Origin: Amnibacterium setariae
GTDB lineage: Bacteria > Actinomycetota > Actinomycetes > Actinomycetales > Microbacteriaceae
Assembly (NCBI RefSeq): GCF_003581425.1
Contig: NZ_QXTG01000001.1
Span: 806,001-870,000, forward strand
Length of the DNA stretch: 64,000 nt
Direction: 5' to 3'
Shown here: piece after piece, positions 45,362 through 53,782 of the stretch
How the letters are laid out: every line of letters starts with the position of its first letter
Position numbering within the stretch: the first letter of the stretch is position 1
Translations under genes and position numbers: made by a program
Notes under the pieces: generated by a model
Told to the model about the DNA's origin: nothing
Seen by the model: the letters and a program-made list of their open reading frames with translations, nothing else
Databases searched by the model: none

Positions 45362-45389
45362 GGCACGGCCCCGACCCGCAGGCCGCCGC

Positions 45390-45668
45390 TCAGTCGGGCA
45401 GGTGGCGGGCCAGCAGGGTCAGCACCTGCGGCGCCGTCGGCACGCCCGCGGCGCGAGCCAGCTCCTCGCCCGCCTCCGACGTGAGCACCGTGGTCGGCGT
45501 CGCGACGATCCCGCGCCGCTCGCTCTCCTCCGGGTCCGCGGCCACGTTCACCTCGCGCACCACGACGCGGTCGCCGAGCAGGCCGGCGGCGTCCCCGAGC
45601 ACGGCCCGGGTGCGCGCGCACGCCCCGCAGAAGCTCGAGCTGTAGAGCGTCAGGACGAGGGGGGCCAC
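45390..45668 (-). CDS. Glutaredoxin-like thiol protein
   Basis: A 92-residue thioredoxin-fold protein with the redox motif CGAC (SSSFCGACARTRAVL), a cis-proline in ATPTTVLT, and end at LLARHLPD. GTG 45668 is tentative because AGGAGG lies immediately before it. The role is probably general disulfide exchange or detoxification. Confidence 0.8.
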   Translation of the reverse strand: MAPLVLTLYSSSFCGACARTRAVLGDAAGLLGDRVVVREVNVAADPEESERRGIVATPTTVLTSEAGEELARAAGVPTAPQVLTLLARHLPD

Positions 45669-45718
45669 CCTCCTGCCAGCGCACACCGGGCCCGCCGCAT
45701 TCCCCCAGACCCGCGGCC

Positions 45719-45724
45719 TACCGT
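45719..45724 (+). promoter_or_regulatory. Leaderless -10 box
   Basis: TACCGT, seven bases before ATG 45732. Confidence 0.55.
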
Positions 45725-45731
45725 CACCGGC

Positions 45732-46301
45732 ATGGCTGAAGCGGATCTCGGCGGGCGGAAGGTGCTCGCGATCGTCACGAACTACGGGGTGGAGCAGGAC
45801 GAGCTCGTCGTGCCCCTCGAGCGGCTGCGGGCGGGCGGCGCGACCGTCGACGTCGCGGCGCAGCAGGACGACGACGTGGTCACGCTGGTCGGCGACAAGG
45901 ACCCGGGACGCACGGTCGCGCCCGACACGACGATCGGCGCCGTCGACCCGGCGGGCTACGACCTGCTGCTGCTCCCCGGCGGCGCGATCAACGCGGACAA
46001 CCTCCGGCTCGACGAGGACGCGGTGCGCATCGCCGAGGCGTTCGTCGCCGCCGGCCGGCCGATCGCGGCGATCTGCCACGCGCCGTGGACGCTCGTCGAG
46101 GCGGGCGCGGTGCGCGGCAAGCGGCTCACCTCCTACGCGTCGCTGCAGACCGACCTCAGGAACGCCGGCGCCGACTGGGCGGACGAGTCCGTCGTCGTCG
46201 ACGACACGGACGGCTGGACCCTCATCACCTCCCGCGACCCCGACGACCTCGACGACTTCGTCGGCGCGATCGACCGGGTGCTCGGGCGCGTCAGCGCCTG
46301 A
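45732..46301 (+). CDS. DJ-1/PfpI-family protein
   Basis: A 189-residue class I glutamine amidotransferase-like protein. The nucleophile elbow AAICHAPW holds Cys115/His116, and the acidic residue is in NYGVEQDEL. LLLPGGAINADNLRLDE is a family hallmark. Such proteins act in stress response as deglycases or proteases; the reaction here is open. Its 3' end overlaps the next minus-strand gene by 11 bases. Confidence 0.9.
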   Translation: MAEADLGGRKVLAIVTNYGVEQDELVVPLERLRAGGATVDVAAQQDDDVVTLVGDKDPGRTVAPDTTIGAVDPAGYDLLLLPGGAINADNLRLDEDAVRIAEAFVAAGRPIAAICHAPWTLVEAGAVRGKRLTSYASLQTDLRNAGADWADESVVVDDTDGWTLITSRDPDDLDDFVGAIDRVLGRVSA

Positions 46302-46782
46302 CGCGGGCTCGGCGGAGGCGTCGGGCCGCGAACGACAGCAGCCCGACGCCGCCGAGGGCCGCGCCCGCGAGGACCGCGGTGAGCAGGGTCATCCCCGTCC
46401 AGTCCGCCTGGAACGATCGCGGCACGAGCCGGGTCGGCACCGCGACGACGCCGATCAGCGCGCCGATCATGCCCGCGTAGGTCGAGGTCATCGAGACCGC
46501 GTGCGTGACACGGTCGCCGCGCCGGATCGCGATCAGCGCCGCCACGATGCTCACGATCGTGATGACGCTGAGGATGTGGATCCAGGAGAACGAGCCCGGC
46601 CGGAGGTCCCGGATCCAGAACGACGTGACCGCGACGTAGAGCGTGAGCCCGACCCACGCGCGGCCGTTCCAGCGGTGCAGCCGGTCGCCGAAGCGCCGGC
46701 GGGCCAGCTGGAGCGCACCGAGCACGACGGCGAGCGTCGCGGCCACCGCGTGCGAGCCGATCAGCGGATCCCATCCGTGCAC
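46291..46782 (-). CDS. DUF2306-type membrane protein
   Basis: A 163-residue protein with about five helices and the family sequence LHRWNGRAWVGLTLYVAVTS. DUF2306 proteins are uncharacterised integral membrane proteins. The GTG start lies six bases after a CAGGCT box (46794-46789), so it is probably leaderless. Confidence 0.8.
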   Translation of the reverse strand: MHGWDPLIGSHAVAATLAVVLGALQLARRRFGDRLHRWNGRAWVGLTLYVAVTSFWIRDLRPGSFSWIHILSVITIVSIVAALIAIRRGDRVTHAVSMTSTYAGMIGALIGVVAVPTRLVPRSFQADWTGMTLLTAVLAGAALGGVGLLSFAARRLRRARVRR

Positions 46783-46820
46783 GGGCCCAGCCTGCGCCTC
46801 CCCGCGGCCGCACGCATCGT

Positions 46821-46852
46821 CCCGCGGGCCGATGCGGGCCTCCGCCCGCGGG
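46821..46852. terminator. Hairpin downstream of the ABC-2-like membrane gene
   Basis: Perfect 9-bp arms CCCGCGGGC (46821-46829) and GCCCGCGGG (46844-46852), 14-base loop. Confidence 0.5.
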
Positions 46853-46855
46853 GCC

Positions 46856-46897
46856 GATCAGTGCGGGTCGATCGGTGCGGGCCGATCACTGCGGCGG
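46856..46897. repeat. 14-bp tandem repeat, three units
   Basis: GATCAGTGCGGGTC, GATCGGTGCGGGCC, then GATCACTGCGGCGG. The third unit overlaps the stop codon of the membrane gene at 46886. Confidence 0.6.
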
Positions 46898-47920
46898 CAC
46901 GCCCGTCCCGATCCGGCGGCGGCGCAGGGCCACGAACGCCGCGGTCGTGATCACGGCCCAGACCCCGAGCACGAGGTAGGGCGCGCCGTGCAGGTGGTCG
47001 GGGAAGTAGGTGAGGTCCCGCAGCGCCTCCACCGTGGCGCCGGCGGGCATCACCCGCCCGACGGCGGCGAAGAACGGCGGCAGCAGGGGCTGCGCGACCG
47101 CGCCGCCCGAGGCCGGGCTCGACACGAGGATGAACAGCAGCCACGTCGGCAGCAGCGCCCACCGTGCGCCGACGAGGAGGCGCCAGCACAGGTAGGTGGT
47201 GCCGGCGGTCCAGGACGTGAGCGCGAGCACGCCCCACGTCGGCAGGAACGGGACCGACTCGAGGTGCGCGATCGGCCCGACCATCGCCGTGACCGCGAGC
47301 GCGACGAGCAGCGAGCGGACGGCGTCCCAGCGCAGCTCGCCGGCGAGCGTGAGCCCGTTCGCGTTCGCGCGGGTCTGGATCGCGCCGATGAAGCCCATGA
47401 TCACGGAGGCGAGCGCGACGTAGAACAGCACGGTGCCCGACGGGTCCCGCGGGCTCACCGGGTGGAGGTCGCGGACGACCGGCGTCGTGCCGAGCGCGGC
47501 CGCGACCGCCGGCACGTCGGCCTCGAGCACCCGGGCCACGGAGGGCCCGGACGCCGAGCTGACCAGCAGCTCGACCCGCTCGCCCGTCCGCACGAGCGCC
47601 GCGTAGTACCGCTGCTGCCCGATCGCCGTCACCGCCTCGGCCCGCGAGGGCAGCGCCGTCGCCCGCACGGCGCCCGCGTCCGCACCGCCGAGGGCGCGCT
47701 CGGCCGCGGCCGCCGACAGACCGACCGCCGCCACCGGCACGTTCCGCGGCCGCGGGGCGCCGAGCGCGGTGCTGTAGCTGAAGACGTAGAGGGCCGCGAC
47801 GCCGGCGATGACGAGCGCGACGACGAGGGCGGGCAGGTTCGCGCCGGGCAGCACCGCGGTCCGCACGCGGGTGCGCCGGCGGTCGGGGCCGTGCTCGTCC
47901 TGCTCCTCGGCCCCGCTCAC
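46886..47920 (-). CDS. ABC-2/DUF3533-like membrane protein
   Basis: A 344-residue protein: one N-terminal helix, an outer domain (about residues 60-160), then five helices, the topology of YhgE/Pip, DUF3533 and ABC-2 permeases. I see no ATPase gene beside it. GTG start follows TACCGT (47932-47927) by six bases. Function unknown. Confidence 0.75.
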   Translation of the reverse strand: MSGAEEQDEHGPDRRRTRVRTAVLPGANLPALVVALVIAGVAALYVFSYSTALGAPRPRNVPVAAVGLSAAAAERALGGADAGAVRATALPSRAEAVTAIGQQRYYAALVRTGERVELLVSSASGPSVARVLEADVPAVAAALGTTPVVRDLHPVSPRDPSGTVLFYVALASVIMGFIGAIQTRANANGLTLAGELRWDAVRSLLVALAVTAMVGPIAHLESVPFLPTWGVLALTSWTAGTTYLCWRLLVGARWALLPTWLLFILVSSPASGGAVAQPLLPPFFAAVGRVMPAGATVEALRDLTYFPDHLHGAPYLVLGVWAVITTAAFVALRRRRIGTGVPPQ

Positions 47921-47951
47921 CGGGGCACGGTAGCCGCGCGACCTGGAGGGA

Positions 47952-49013
47952 TCAGCCGGTGCTCGGCTCGAGCACCGGCTCCTTCCCGGGCAGGCCCAGG
48001 AAGGCGAGCACGGCGCCGGCGTCCGCCAGCAGCGCCGCCTCGGGGCCGCGGGGGAGCGGCGCGAACGGCGCGATCCGCACCCGGCCGCCTGCGATGCGCC
48101 AGACGCCGGCCGCGCGCCCCTCGACCAGTGCGCAGGAGCGGAACACCCCGCCGGCCACGACGTCGGCGTCGTGCGCGCCGAGGACGGGCTCCCGCGACAC
48201 CCAGCCGTGCAGGACCGGGTCGAAGTTGCCGAGCAGGCGGGGCGGCGGCGCTTCGGCGGGCGCGCGATCGGCGAGGTCCACGAGGCCGTCGCCGTCGACG
48301 ACCGTCTCGTCCGCGATCGCCGCGAGGCCGGCCCGGACGTCGCGGAGGGGCAGCTTCGCCCACATCGCGAGGTCGCGCTCCGTCGCGGGCCCGTGGGCGG
48401 CGAGGTAGCGGCGCGCGAGCCGGGCGAGCGCGACCGGGCGGTCGAGCGGCTCGGGCGCCGGGCCGAGCCAGTCCTCGGCGAGCACCATCGTGTGCTCGCC
48501 GCCCTGGACCGGACCCCGGATGAGCCGATGGGCGAGGGTCGCCGCGAGCAGCACGTGCACGAGCGCCTGGCCGGCGGTGGGCACGCCGGCGGCGTCGAGC
48601 GCGGCGCGCAGCTCGTCGCGGGTGCGCGGGCCGGCCGCGACCTGCTCGAGGACCGTGGCGACGCCGCGCTCGGCGAGCGGCGGGGTCACGCCCTCCTGCT
48701 GCAGCCGCCGCCGCGACTCGGTGGCGAGCTGCGGGGTGGTGAGGTCGTGAAGCCACCAGAAGTCGTCGGCGGCGACGAGGTGCAGCGTGCCGCGGTTCAG
48801 CCACGAGACGACGAGCGAGCGCCGCTCCGTCAGCCCGGCGTCGACGTCCGCCGCGGTGACGGCCGGCACCGTGCGGGCGCGGACGGCGAGCCGGAAGCCG
48901 CGCGGGTCCTGCCCCTGCACGGCGAGCACGCGGCGCACGGCGTCCTCCGCCGTCGCAGCGGGCGGGCCGCTCAGCAGCTGCGCGGCGCAGCGCGCGGGGA
49001 GGACGTCGGGCAC
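47952..49013 (-). CDS. AlkZ-like winged-helix DNA glycosylase family protein
   Basis: A 353-residue protein of the HTH_42/AlkZ family. The catalytic QxQ motif is present as AVQGQDPRG (Gln33, Gln35), and tandem winged-helix segments fill the rest (WLNRGTLHLVAADDFWWLH, LLGNFDPVLHGWVSRE). Characterised relatives open DNA crosslinks or excise alkylated bases; a repair role here is inference. GTG 49013 is chosen as the first start after the upstream gene, seven bases away. Confidence 0.82.
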   Translation of the reverse strand: MPDVLPARCAAQLLSGPPAATAEDAVRRVLAVQGQDPRGFRLAVRARTVPAVTAADVDAGLTERRSLVVSWLNRGTLHLVAADDFWWLHDLTTPQLATESRRRLQQEGVTPPLAERGVATVLEQVAAGPRTRDELRAALDAAGVPTAGQALVHVLLAATLAHRLIRGPVQGGEHTMVLAEDWLGPAPEPLDRPVALARLARRYLAAHGPATERDLAMWAKLPLRDVRAGLAAIADETVVDGDGLVDLADRAPAEAPPPRLLGNFDPVLHGWVSREPVLGAHDADVVAGGVFRSCALVEGRAAGVWRIAGGRVRIAPFAPLPRGPEAALLADAGAVLAFLGLPGKEPVLEPSTG

Positions 49014-49020
49014 GGCCGGG

Positions 49021-49419
49021 TCAGTCGAGCAGCAGGGCCCAGCCGTCGAGCACGCTGCCGTGCTGGTCGAGCCCGTACGCGGCGAGCCGGCGCACCCACT
49101 CGGCGAGCCCGTCCCGCGTGACCGAGACCTCGGAGGTGGTGCCGCGGACCGTCCAGTCGTCGAGCTCGCCCTCCGGCTCGCTCGCGTTCGCCGCGTAGCC
49201 CAGGTCGTCCCGCACGCCCTCGAGCAGGTCGGTCGCGGCCTCCTCGTTCGGTGCGGAGAACGCGAACTCGAGCACGGCGCCGCCCGCGACGCCGTTCTCC
49301 TCGATCGTCGACCAGTCATCGCTGTTCATCGTCGTCAGCTCGTCGACGATCTCCGTCAGCTCGTCGAGGTCGACGTCGTCCGACACCTCGGGCACCGTGT
49401 CCTGGATCGGGGTGGTCAT
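49021..49419 (-). CDS. RraB-like protein
   Basis: A 132-residue acidic protein. The second half (FAFSAPNEEAATDLLEGVRD, GYAANASEP, and the end YGLDQHGSVLDGWALLLD) follows the RraB (RNase E inhibitor) fold, in which the final DGWGTYFE-like segment is typical. Role in RNA decay is not shown for this group. ATG 49419 follows CAGGAT (49431-49426) by six bases. Heads a two-gene unit with the AlkZ-like gene. Confidence 0.7.
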   Translation of the reverse strand: MTTPIQDTVPEVSDDVDLDELTEIVDELTTMNSDDWSTIEENGVAGGAVLEFAFSAPNEEAATDLLEGVRDDLGYAANASEPEGELDDWTVRGTTSEVSVTRDGLAEWVRRLAAYGLDQHGSVLDGWALLLD

Positions 49420-49506
49420 CCCGTCATCCTGGCCCACTCCGCCGACCCCGTGCCGACCTGCGCCCGACCTGCGCTCGACCAGGCGCCCGCCCCCGCGGGG
49501 GATAGG

Positions 49507-49518
49507 CAGTCTAGACTG
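49507..49518. promoter_or_regulatory. Operator palindrome overlapping a -10 box
   Basis: Perfect palindrome CAGTCTAGACTG. It contains TAGACT (49512-49517), a -10 box eight bases before GTG 49526. A bound MarR protein would block its own leaderless promoter. Confidence 0.65.
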
Positions 49519-49525
49519 TGCATCC

Positions 49526-49990
49526 GTGACCGATCCGTCCGACCGCTCCGCCGACCACGCCGACGACGACCTCGCCGCCTCCGCCGCCCGGGAGCTCCGG
49601 GTCGCCGTCGGCCGCCTGCACCGCCGCCTCCGGCTGGTCGCCAACGAGGGCGGACTCTCCGCCTCGCAGTCCTCGGCCCTCGCGCGGATCGCCAAGGGGG
49701 AGGCGGACACCGCGGCCGGCCTCGCGGCGCTCGAGGGCGTGCGTCCGCAGTCCGTCGCGGCCACCGTCGCCGCGCTCGAGCGGGACGGCCTGCTCGCGCG
49801 CTCCGAGGACCCGGCCGACGGCCGCCGGTCGATCCTCGCGATGACGCCGGAGGGCGAGGCCCTGTTCTTCGGCGGCCGGGCCGCCCGGCAGGAGTGGCTG
49901 TCGAGCACGCTGCGCGAACGGCTCGACGAGGAGGAGCTCGCGCTCGTGCTCCGCGCGGCCGCGCTGCTGCAGCGGCTCACAGACCGGTGA
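49526..49990 (+). CDS. MarR-family transcriptional regulator
   Basis: A 154-residue MarR protein: LSASQSSALARIAKGEADTA, recognition helix RPQSVAATVAALERDGLLAR and wing DPADGRRSILAMTPEG. Nineteen bases before an MFS drug exporter on the same strand, so probably its repressor. Confidence 0.9.
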   Translation: MTDPSDRSADHADDDLAASAARELRVAVGRLHRRLRLVANEGGLSASQSSALARIAKGEADTAAGLAALEGVRPQSVAATVAALERDGLLARSEDPADGRRSILAMTPEGEALFFGGRAARQEWLSSTLRERLDEEELALVLRAAALLQRLTDR

Positions 49991-50008
49991 CGGGCCGGTG
50001 ACCGACCG

Positions 50009-51388
50009 ATGACGGCGCACGCCGCGCCCGCGGACCGGTTCGACCGGCGCCTGCTCGCGCCGATGGTCCTCGGCTCGATCCTGAACCCGGTCAACTCCTC
50101 GATCGTCGCCGTCGCGCTCGTCCCGATCGCCGTCGCCTTCGGTGCGCCCGCCGCGGAGACCGCCTGGCTGGTGTCGGCCCTCTATGTCGCGACCGCGATC
50201 GGGCAGCCGCTCGTCGGCCGCCTCGTCGACGTGTTCGGCCCGCGCCGCCTCTTCCTGGTCGGCACGGTCCTGACCGGCGTCGCGGGGCTGCTCGGCGCCC
50301 TCGCGCCGTCGGTCGCGGTCCTCGTCGCCGCACGCGTGGTGCTCGGGTTCGGCACCTGCTCCGGCTACCCGGCGTCGATGGTCCTCATCCGGCGGGAGGC
50401 GGCGCGGACCGGGCAGGAGAGCCCGGCAGGCGTGCTCACCGCGCTCGCGATCGCGACGCAGACCGTCGCCGTCGTCGGGCCGACGCTCGGCGGCGTGCTC
50501 GTCGACCTGGGCGGGTGGCGGGCGACCTTCGCGATCAACGTGCCGCTGTCGATCGCGGGCGTGCTGCTCGGGCTGCTCGTCCTGCCCCGCGACCCGGCCG
50601 TGCCGGACGCGGGCCGCCGGCTCGGGCGGCTCGACTGGGCCGGCGTCGGCCTGTTCGCCGCGACGCTCGTCGCGCTCCTCCTCTTCCTCATGGGGCCGCA
50701 CCTCGCCACGCTCTGGCTGCTCGGTGCCGCGGTCGTCGCGGCCGCCGGCTTCGCGGCGCGCGAGCTGCGCGCCGACGACCCGTTCGTCGACGTGCGCGTC
50801 TTCGCGGGGGACCGGGCGCTCCTCGCGACCTTCGCCCGGTCCACGCTCGCGGCGACCGTCTCCTACGGCTACCTCTACGGCTTCTCGCAGTGGCTCGAGG
50901 ACGGGCGCGGGCTGTCGGCCTCCGCCGCCGGGCTCGTGCTGCTGTCGACGTTCCTCGTCGGCATCCTCGTCTCCGTCACCACGGGCCGGCGCCCCGAGGT
51001 GCGCCCGAAGCTGCTCGTCGGCGGGCTGGTCCAGGTCGTCGTGTGCGCGGCGCTGCTCGCCGTCACGGGCGCCTCGCCGATCTGGGTCCTCGACGTGCTC
51101 GCCGCCGTGCTCGGCCTGCCGCAGGGGCTGCTGAACCTCGCGAACCAGAACGCGCTCTACTTCCAGGCCGACCCCGCGCGGGTCGGCGCCTCCGCGGGCC
51201 TGCTCCGCACCTTCATGTACCTCGGTGCGATCATCGCGTCGTCCGCCTCCGCCGGCTTCTTCGGCCGGCGCGCCGACACCGTGGGGCTGCACGAGCTCGG
51301 CCTCTTCATGCTCGGCGCCTGCGTGCTGCTCGTCGTGCTGGTGCTCGCCGACCGCTCGCTCGGCCGCATCGGCGACGCGCGGGAATAG
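50009..51388 (+). CDS. MFS drug exporter (DHA2-like)
   Basis: A 459-residue MFS protein with about 14 helices; LVSALYVATAIGQPLVGRLVD is motif A-like and FGTCSGYPASMVLIRREA follows. Likely exports toxic small molecules. Operon with the MarR regulator. Confidence 0.88.
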   Translation: MTAHAAPADRFDRRLLAPMVLGSILNPVNSSIVAVALVPIAVAFGAPAAETAWLVSALYVATAIGQPLVGRLVDVFGPRRLFLVGTVLTGVAGLLGALAPSVAVLVAARVVLGFGTCSGYPASMVLIRREAARTGQESPAGVLTALAIATQTVAVVGPTLGGVLVDLGGWRATFAINVPLSIAGVLLGLLVLPRDPAVPDAGRRLGRLDWAGVGLFAATLVALLLFLMGPHLATLWLLGAAVVAAAGFAARELRADDPFVDVRVFAGDRALLATFARSTLAATVSYGYLYGFSQWLEDGRGLSASAAGLVLLSTFLVGILVSVTTGRRPEVRPKLLVGGLVQVVVCAALLAVTGASPIWVLDVLAAVLGLPQGLLNLANQNALYFQADPARVGASAGLLRTFMYLGAIIASSASAGFFGRRADTVGLHELGLFMLGACVLLVVLVLADRSLGRIGDARE

Positions 51389-51391
51389 CGC

Positions 51392-51423
51392 TGGACACCG
51401 CGAGTTGTATGCGATTGCATACA
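51392..51423. promoter_or_regulatory. Promoter with inverted-repeat operator
   Basis: TGGACA (51392-51397) and TTGCAT (51415-51420) are 17 bases apart. The perfect inverted repeat TGTATGC-N4-GCATACA (51406-51423) covers the -10 region. The half-site resembles GntR-type operators. It precedes the flavin monooxygenase operon. Confidence 0.6.
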
Positions 51424-51463
51424 GTTCGGGTCGAACGGCCCGGTGACGAGGAGTGTGGTCCAG

Positions 51464-52639
51464 ATGCAGTTCGGAGTGTTCTCGGTCGGCGACGTGACGC
51501 GGAACCCGGTGACCGGCGAGACGCCCAGCGAGGCCGAGCGGATCAGGGCCGTGATGGCGATCGCCAAGAAGACGGAGGAGGTCGGCCTCGACGTCTTCGC
51601 GTTCGGCGAGCACCACAACCCGCCCTTCATGTCGTCCTCCCCGACGACGCTGCTCGCGGCCGTCGCCGCGCAGACGGAGCGCCTGGTCGTCTCGACCTCG
51701 ACGACGCTGATCACCACGAACGACCCGGTGCGCATCGCCGAGGAGTACGCGATGCTGCAGCACGTCTCCGGCGGCCGCATGGACCTGATGCTCGGCCGCG
51801 GCAACACCGCGCCCGTGTACCCGTGGTTCGGCGAGGACATCCGGCAGGGTCTGCCGCTCGCGCTCGAGCACTACAACCTGCTGCACCGCCTGTGGCGCGA
51901 GGACGTCGTCGACTGGCAGGGCCGCTACCGCACCCCGCTGCAGGGCTTCACCTCGACGCCCCGTCCGCTCGACGACGTGCCCCCGTTCGTCTGGCACGGC
52001 TCCATCCGCACGCCGGAGATCGCCGAGCAGGCCGCCTTCTACGGCGACGGCTTCTTCGCGAACCACATCTTCTGGCCGTCGGAGCACTCGCAGCGCCTCA
52101 TCAACTTCTACCGGCAGCGCTTCGCGCACCACGGCCACGGCACCCCGGAGCAGGCGATCGTCGGCCTCGGCGGCCAGGCCTTCATCGCGAAGACCTCGCA
52201 GCAGGCGTACGAGCAGTTCCGCCCCTACTTCGACGAGGCGCCCGTGTACGGCAACGGCCCGCGCATGGAGGACTTCGCGCGGCAGACCCCGCTGTCCGTC
52301 GGCAGCCCGCAGGAGGTCATCGACAAGACGCTGACCTTCCGCGAGACCTTCGGCGACTACCAGCGCCAGCTGTTCCTGATCGACCACGCCGGGCTCCCGC
52401 TCGAGATGGTGCTGGAGCAGCTCGAGCTGCTCGGCGGCGAGGTCGTGCCGGTGCTGCGCCGCGAGCTCGACGCGCTCCGCCCCGCCGGCGTGCCCGACGC
52501 CCCGACCCACGCCTCCCTCGTGACGGCGAAGTACGGCGACGCCGAGCCGCGCCAGCCGCGCCCGAACGCGAACCGCGGCGACAACGTGACCGGCGGCTCG
52601 CCCTACCAGGACACCGAGCGCGACCAGGCGGTCGCGTGA
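51464..52639 (+). CDS. CE1758-family FMN-dependent monooxygenase
   Basis: A 391-residue luciferase-like monooxygenase: FGVFSVGDVTRNPVTGETPS at the start, VFAFGEHHNPPFMSSSPTTL, and GRGNTAPVYPWFGED. It matches the CE1758 family, which occurs with a CE1759 reductase as here. ATG 51464 is favoured (GAGGAG ten bases upstream). It overlaps the following MarR gene by GTGA. Substrate unknown. Confidence 0.9.
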   Translation: MQFGVFSVGDVTRNPVTGETPSEAERIRAVMAIAKKTEEVGLDVFAFGEHHNPPFMSSSPTTLLAAVAAQTERLVVSTSTTLITTNDPVRIAEEYAMLQHVSGGRMDLMLGRGNTAPVYPWFGEDIRQGLPLALEHYNLLHRLWREDVVDWQGRYRTPLQGFTSTPRPLDDVPPFVWHGSIRTPEIAEQAAFYGDGFFANHIFWPSEHSQRLINFYRQRFAHHGHGTPEQAIVGLGGQAFIAKTSQQAYEQFRPYFDEAPVYGNGPRMEDFARQTPLSVGSPQEVIDKTLTFRETFGDYQRQLFLIDHAGLPLEMVLEQLELLGGEVVPVLRRELDALRPAGVPDAPTHASLVTAKYGDAEPRQPRPNANRGDNVTGGSPYQDTERDQAVA

Positions 52640-53082
52640 CGCCCGTCACCGAGTCGCGCGACGTCCGCCTCGCGAACGAGTCCTGGGAGGCGCTGCTCTC
52701 CGCTCAGGTCTCGGTGATGCGGGGGTTCGCCGCCGAGCGCATGTGGGACGAGGTCTCGCTCGCCGAGTACGACGTCCTGTACGCGCTGAAGAAGGCCGGC
52801 TGCGCGCTGCGGCAGAGCGAGCTGATGAAGCAGGTCCTGCTGAGCCAGCCCGCCCTGTCGCGGCTCGTGGAGCGGCTGGAGCAGCGCGGCCTCGTGCAGC
52901 GCGCCACCGACCCGAACGACCGCCGCGGCGTGCTCGTCACCCTGACCGACGACGGCGCCGCCGCGCAGCAGCGCACCGGCGCCCGCCATGCCCGCAGCGT
53001 GGAGGAGCGGATGCGCCGCCTCACCCCCGACCAGCAGCGGCAGCTGCGCGACCTCTGCGCCCTGCTGACCGCCACCGACTGA
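52636..53082 (+). CDS. MarR-family transcriptional regulator
   Basis: A 148-residue MarR protein with SEAEYDVLYALK-type first helix (LAEYDVLYALKKAGCALRQS), recognition helix SQPALSRLVERLEQRGLVQR and wing DPNDRRGVLVTLTDDG. Lies between monooxygenase and reductase, coupled to the former by GTGA; likely autoregulates the operon. Confidence 0.9.
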   Translation: MTPVTESRDVRLANESWEALLSAQVSVMRGFAAERMWDEVSLAEYDVLYALKKAGCALRQSELMKQVLLSQPALSRLVERLEQRGLVQRATDPNDRRGVLVTLTDDGAAAQQRTGARHARSVEERMRRLTPDQQRQLRDLCALLTATD

Positions 53083-53100
53083 ACCGAAGAAGGAACCCCC

Positions 53101-53775
53101 GTGAACCTCGTCGTCGTCTCCGGCGGCACCAGCGATCCGTCCTCGACGCGGATGCTCGCCGACCGCATCACCGCCCGCGTGCTCGACCGGGCCGCGGCGT
53201 CCGGGCTCGAGCTCACCACCGCCGTGATCGAGCTGCGGCCCCTCGCCGCCGAGCTCGCCTCCGCCCAGGTCACCGGCTTCGCGCCGCCCGCCGTCGCCGC
53301 GGCGATCGCGACCCTCGCCGAGGCCGACGCCCTGATCGTCGCGACGCCCGTCTACAAGGCCGGCGTGAGCGGCCTCGTGAAGTCGTTCTTCGACGTCGTC
53401 GACCAGGACCTGCTCATCGCGGTGCCGACCGTGCTCGCCGCCACCGCGGGCACCGCCCGGCACGCGCTCGTCGCCGACGAGCAGCTGCGCTCGCTCTTCG
53501 CCTACCTGCGCGCGCTCACCGTGCCGACGAGCGTCTTCGCGGCAGGGGAGGACTGGGGCGGCTCCGGGCTGCAGGACCGCGTCGACCGCGCCGCGCACGA
53601 GCTCGTCGTCCTGCTCGCCGCGGACGTGCGCTCGGCGATGCGCGACGCGGGCACCCGCTACAACCGCGTGTTCGGCGGCGCCGCGGAGGGCGCGGACGAG
53701 GTCGAGTTCGACTCCGACCTCATGCGCCTCGCCACGGGCGGCTCCGCGGTCGCGCCGCCCGTCCGCCCGGTCTGA
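53101..53775 (+). CDS. CE1759-family FMN reductase
   Basis: A 224-residue flavodoxin-like NAD(P)H:FMN reductase: VVVSGGTSDPSSTRMLADRI and ATPVYKAGVSGLVKSFFDVV (flavin-binding) match the CE1759 family. It should supply reduced FMN to the 51464 monooxygenase. GTG start with AAGGA upstream. Confidence 0.9.
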   Translation: MNLVVVSGGTSDPSSTRMLADRITARVLDRAAASGLELTTAVIELRPLAAELASAQVTGFAPPAVAAAIATLAEADALIVATPVYKAGVSGLVKSFFDVVDQDLLIAVPTVLAATAGTARHALVADEQLRSLFAYLRALTVPTSVFAAGEDWGGSGLQDRVDRAAHELVVLLAADVRSAMRDAGTRYNRVFGGAAEGADEVEFDSDLMRLATGGSAVAPPVRPV

Positions 53776-53782
53776 ACCGGCC

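Noticed and set aside
49511-52510. 999-codon minus-strand frame
   Set aside because: It runs antisense to the MarR, MFS and monooxygenase genes, with Arg/Asp-rich composition typical of high-GC shadow frames.
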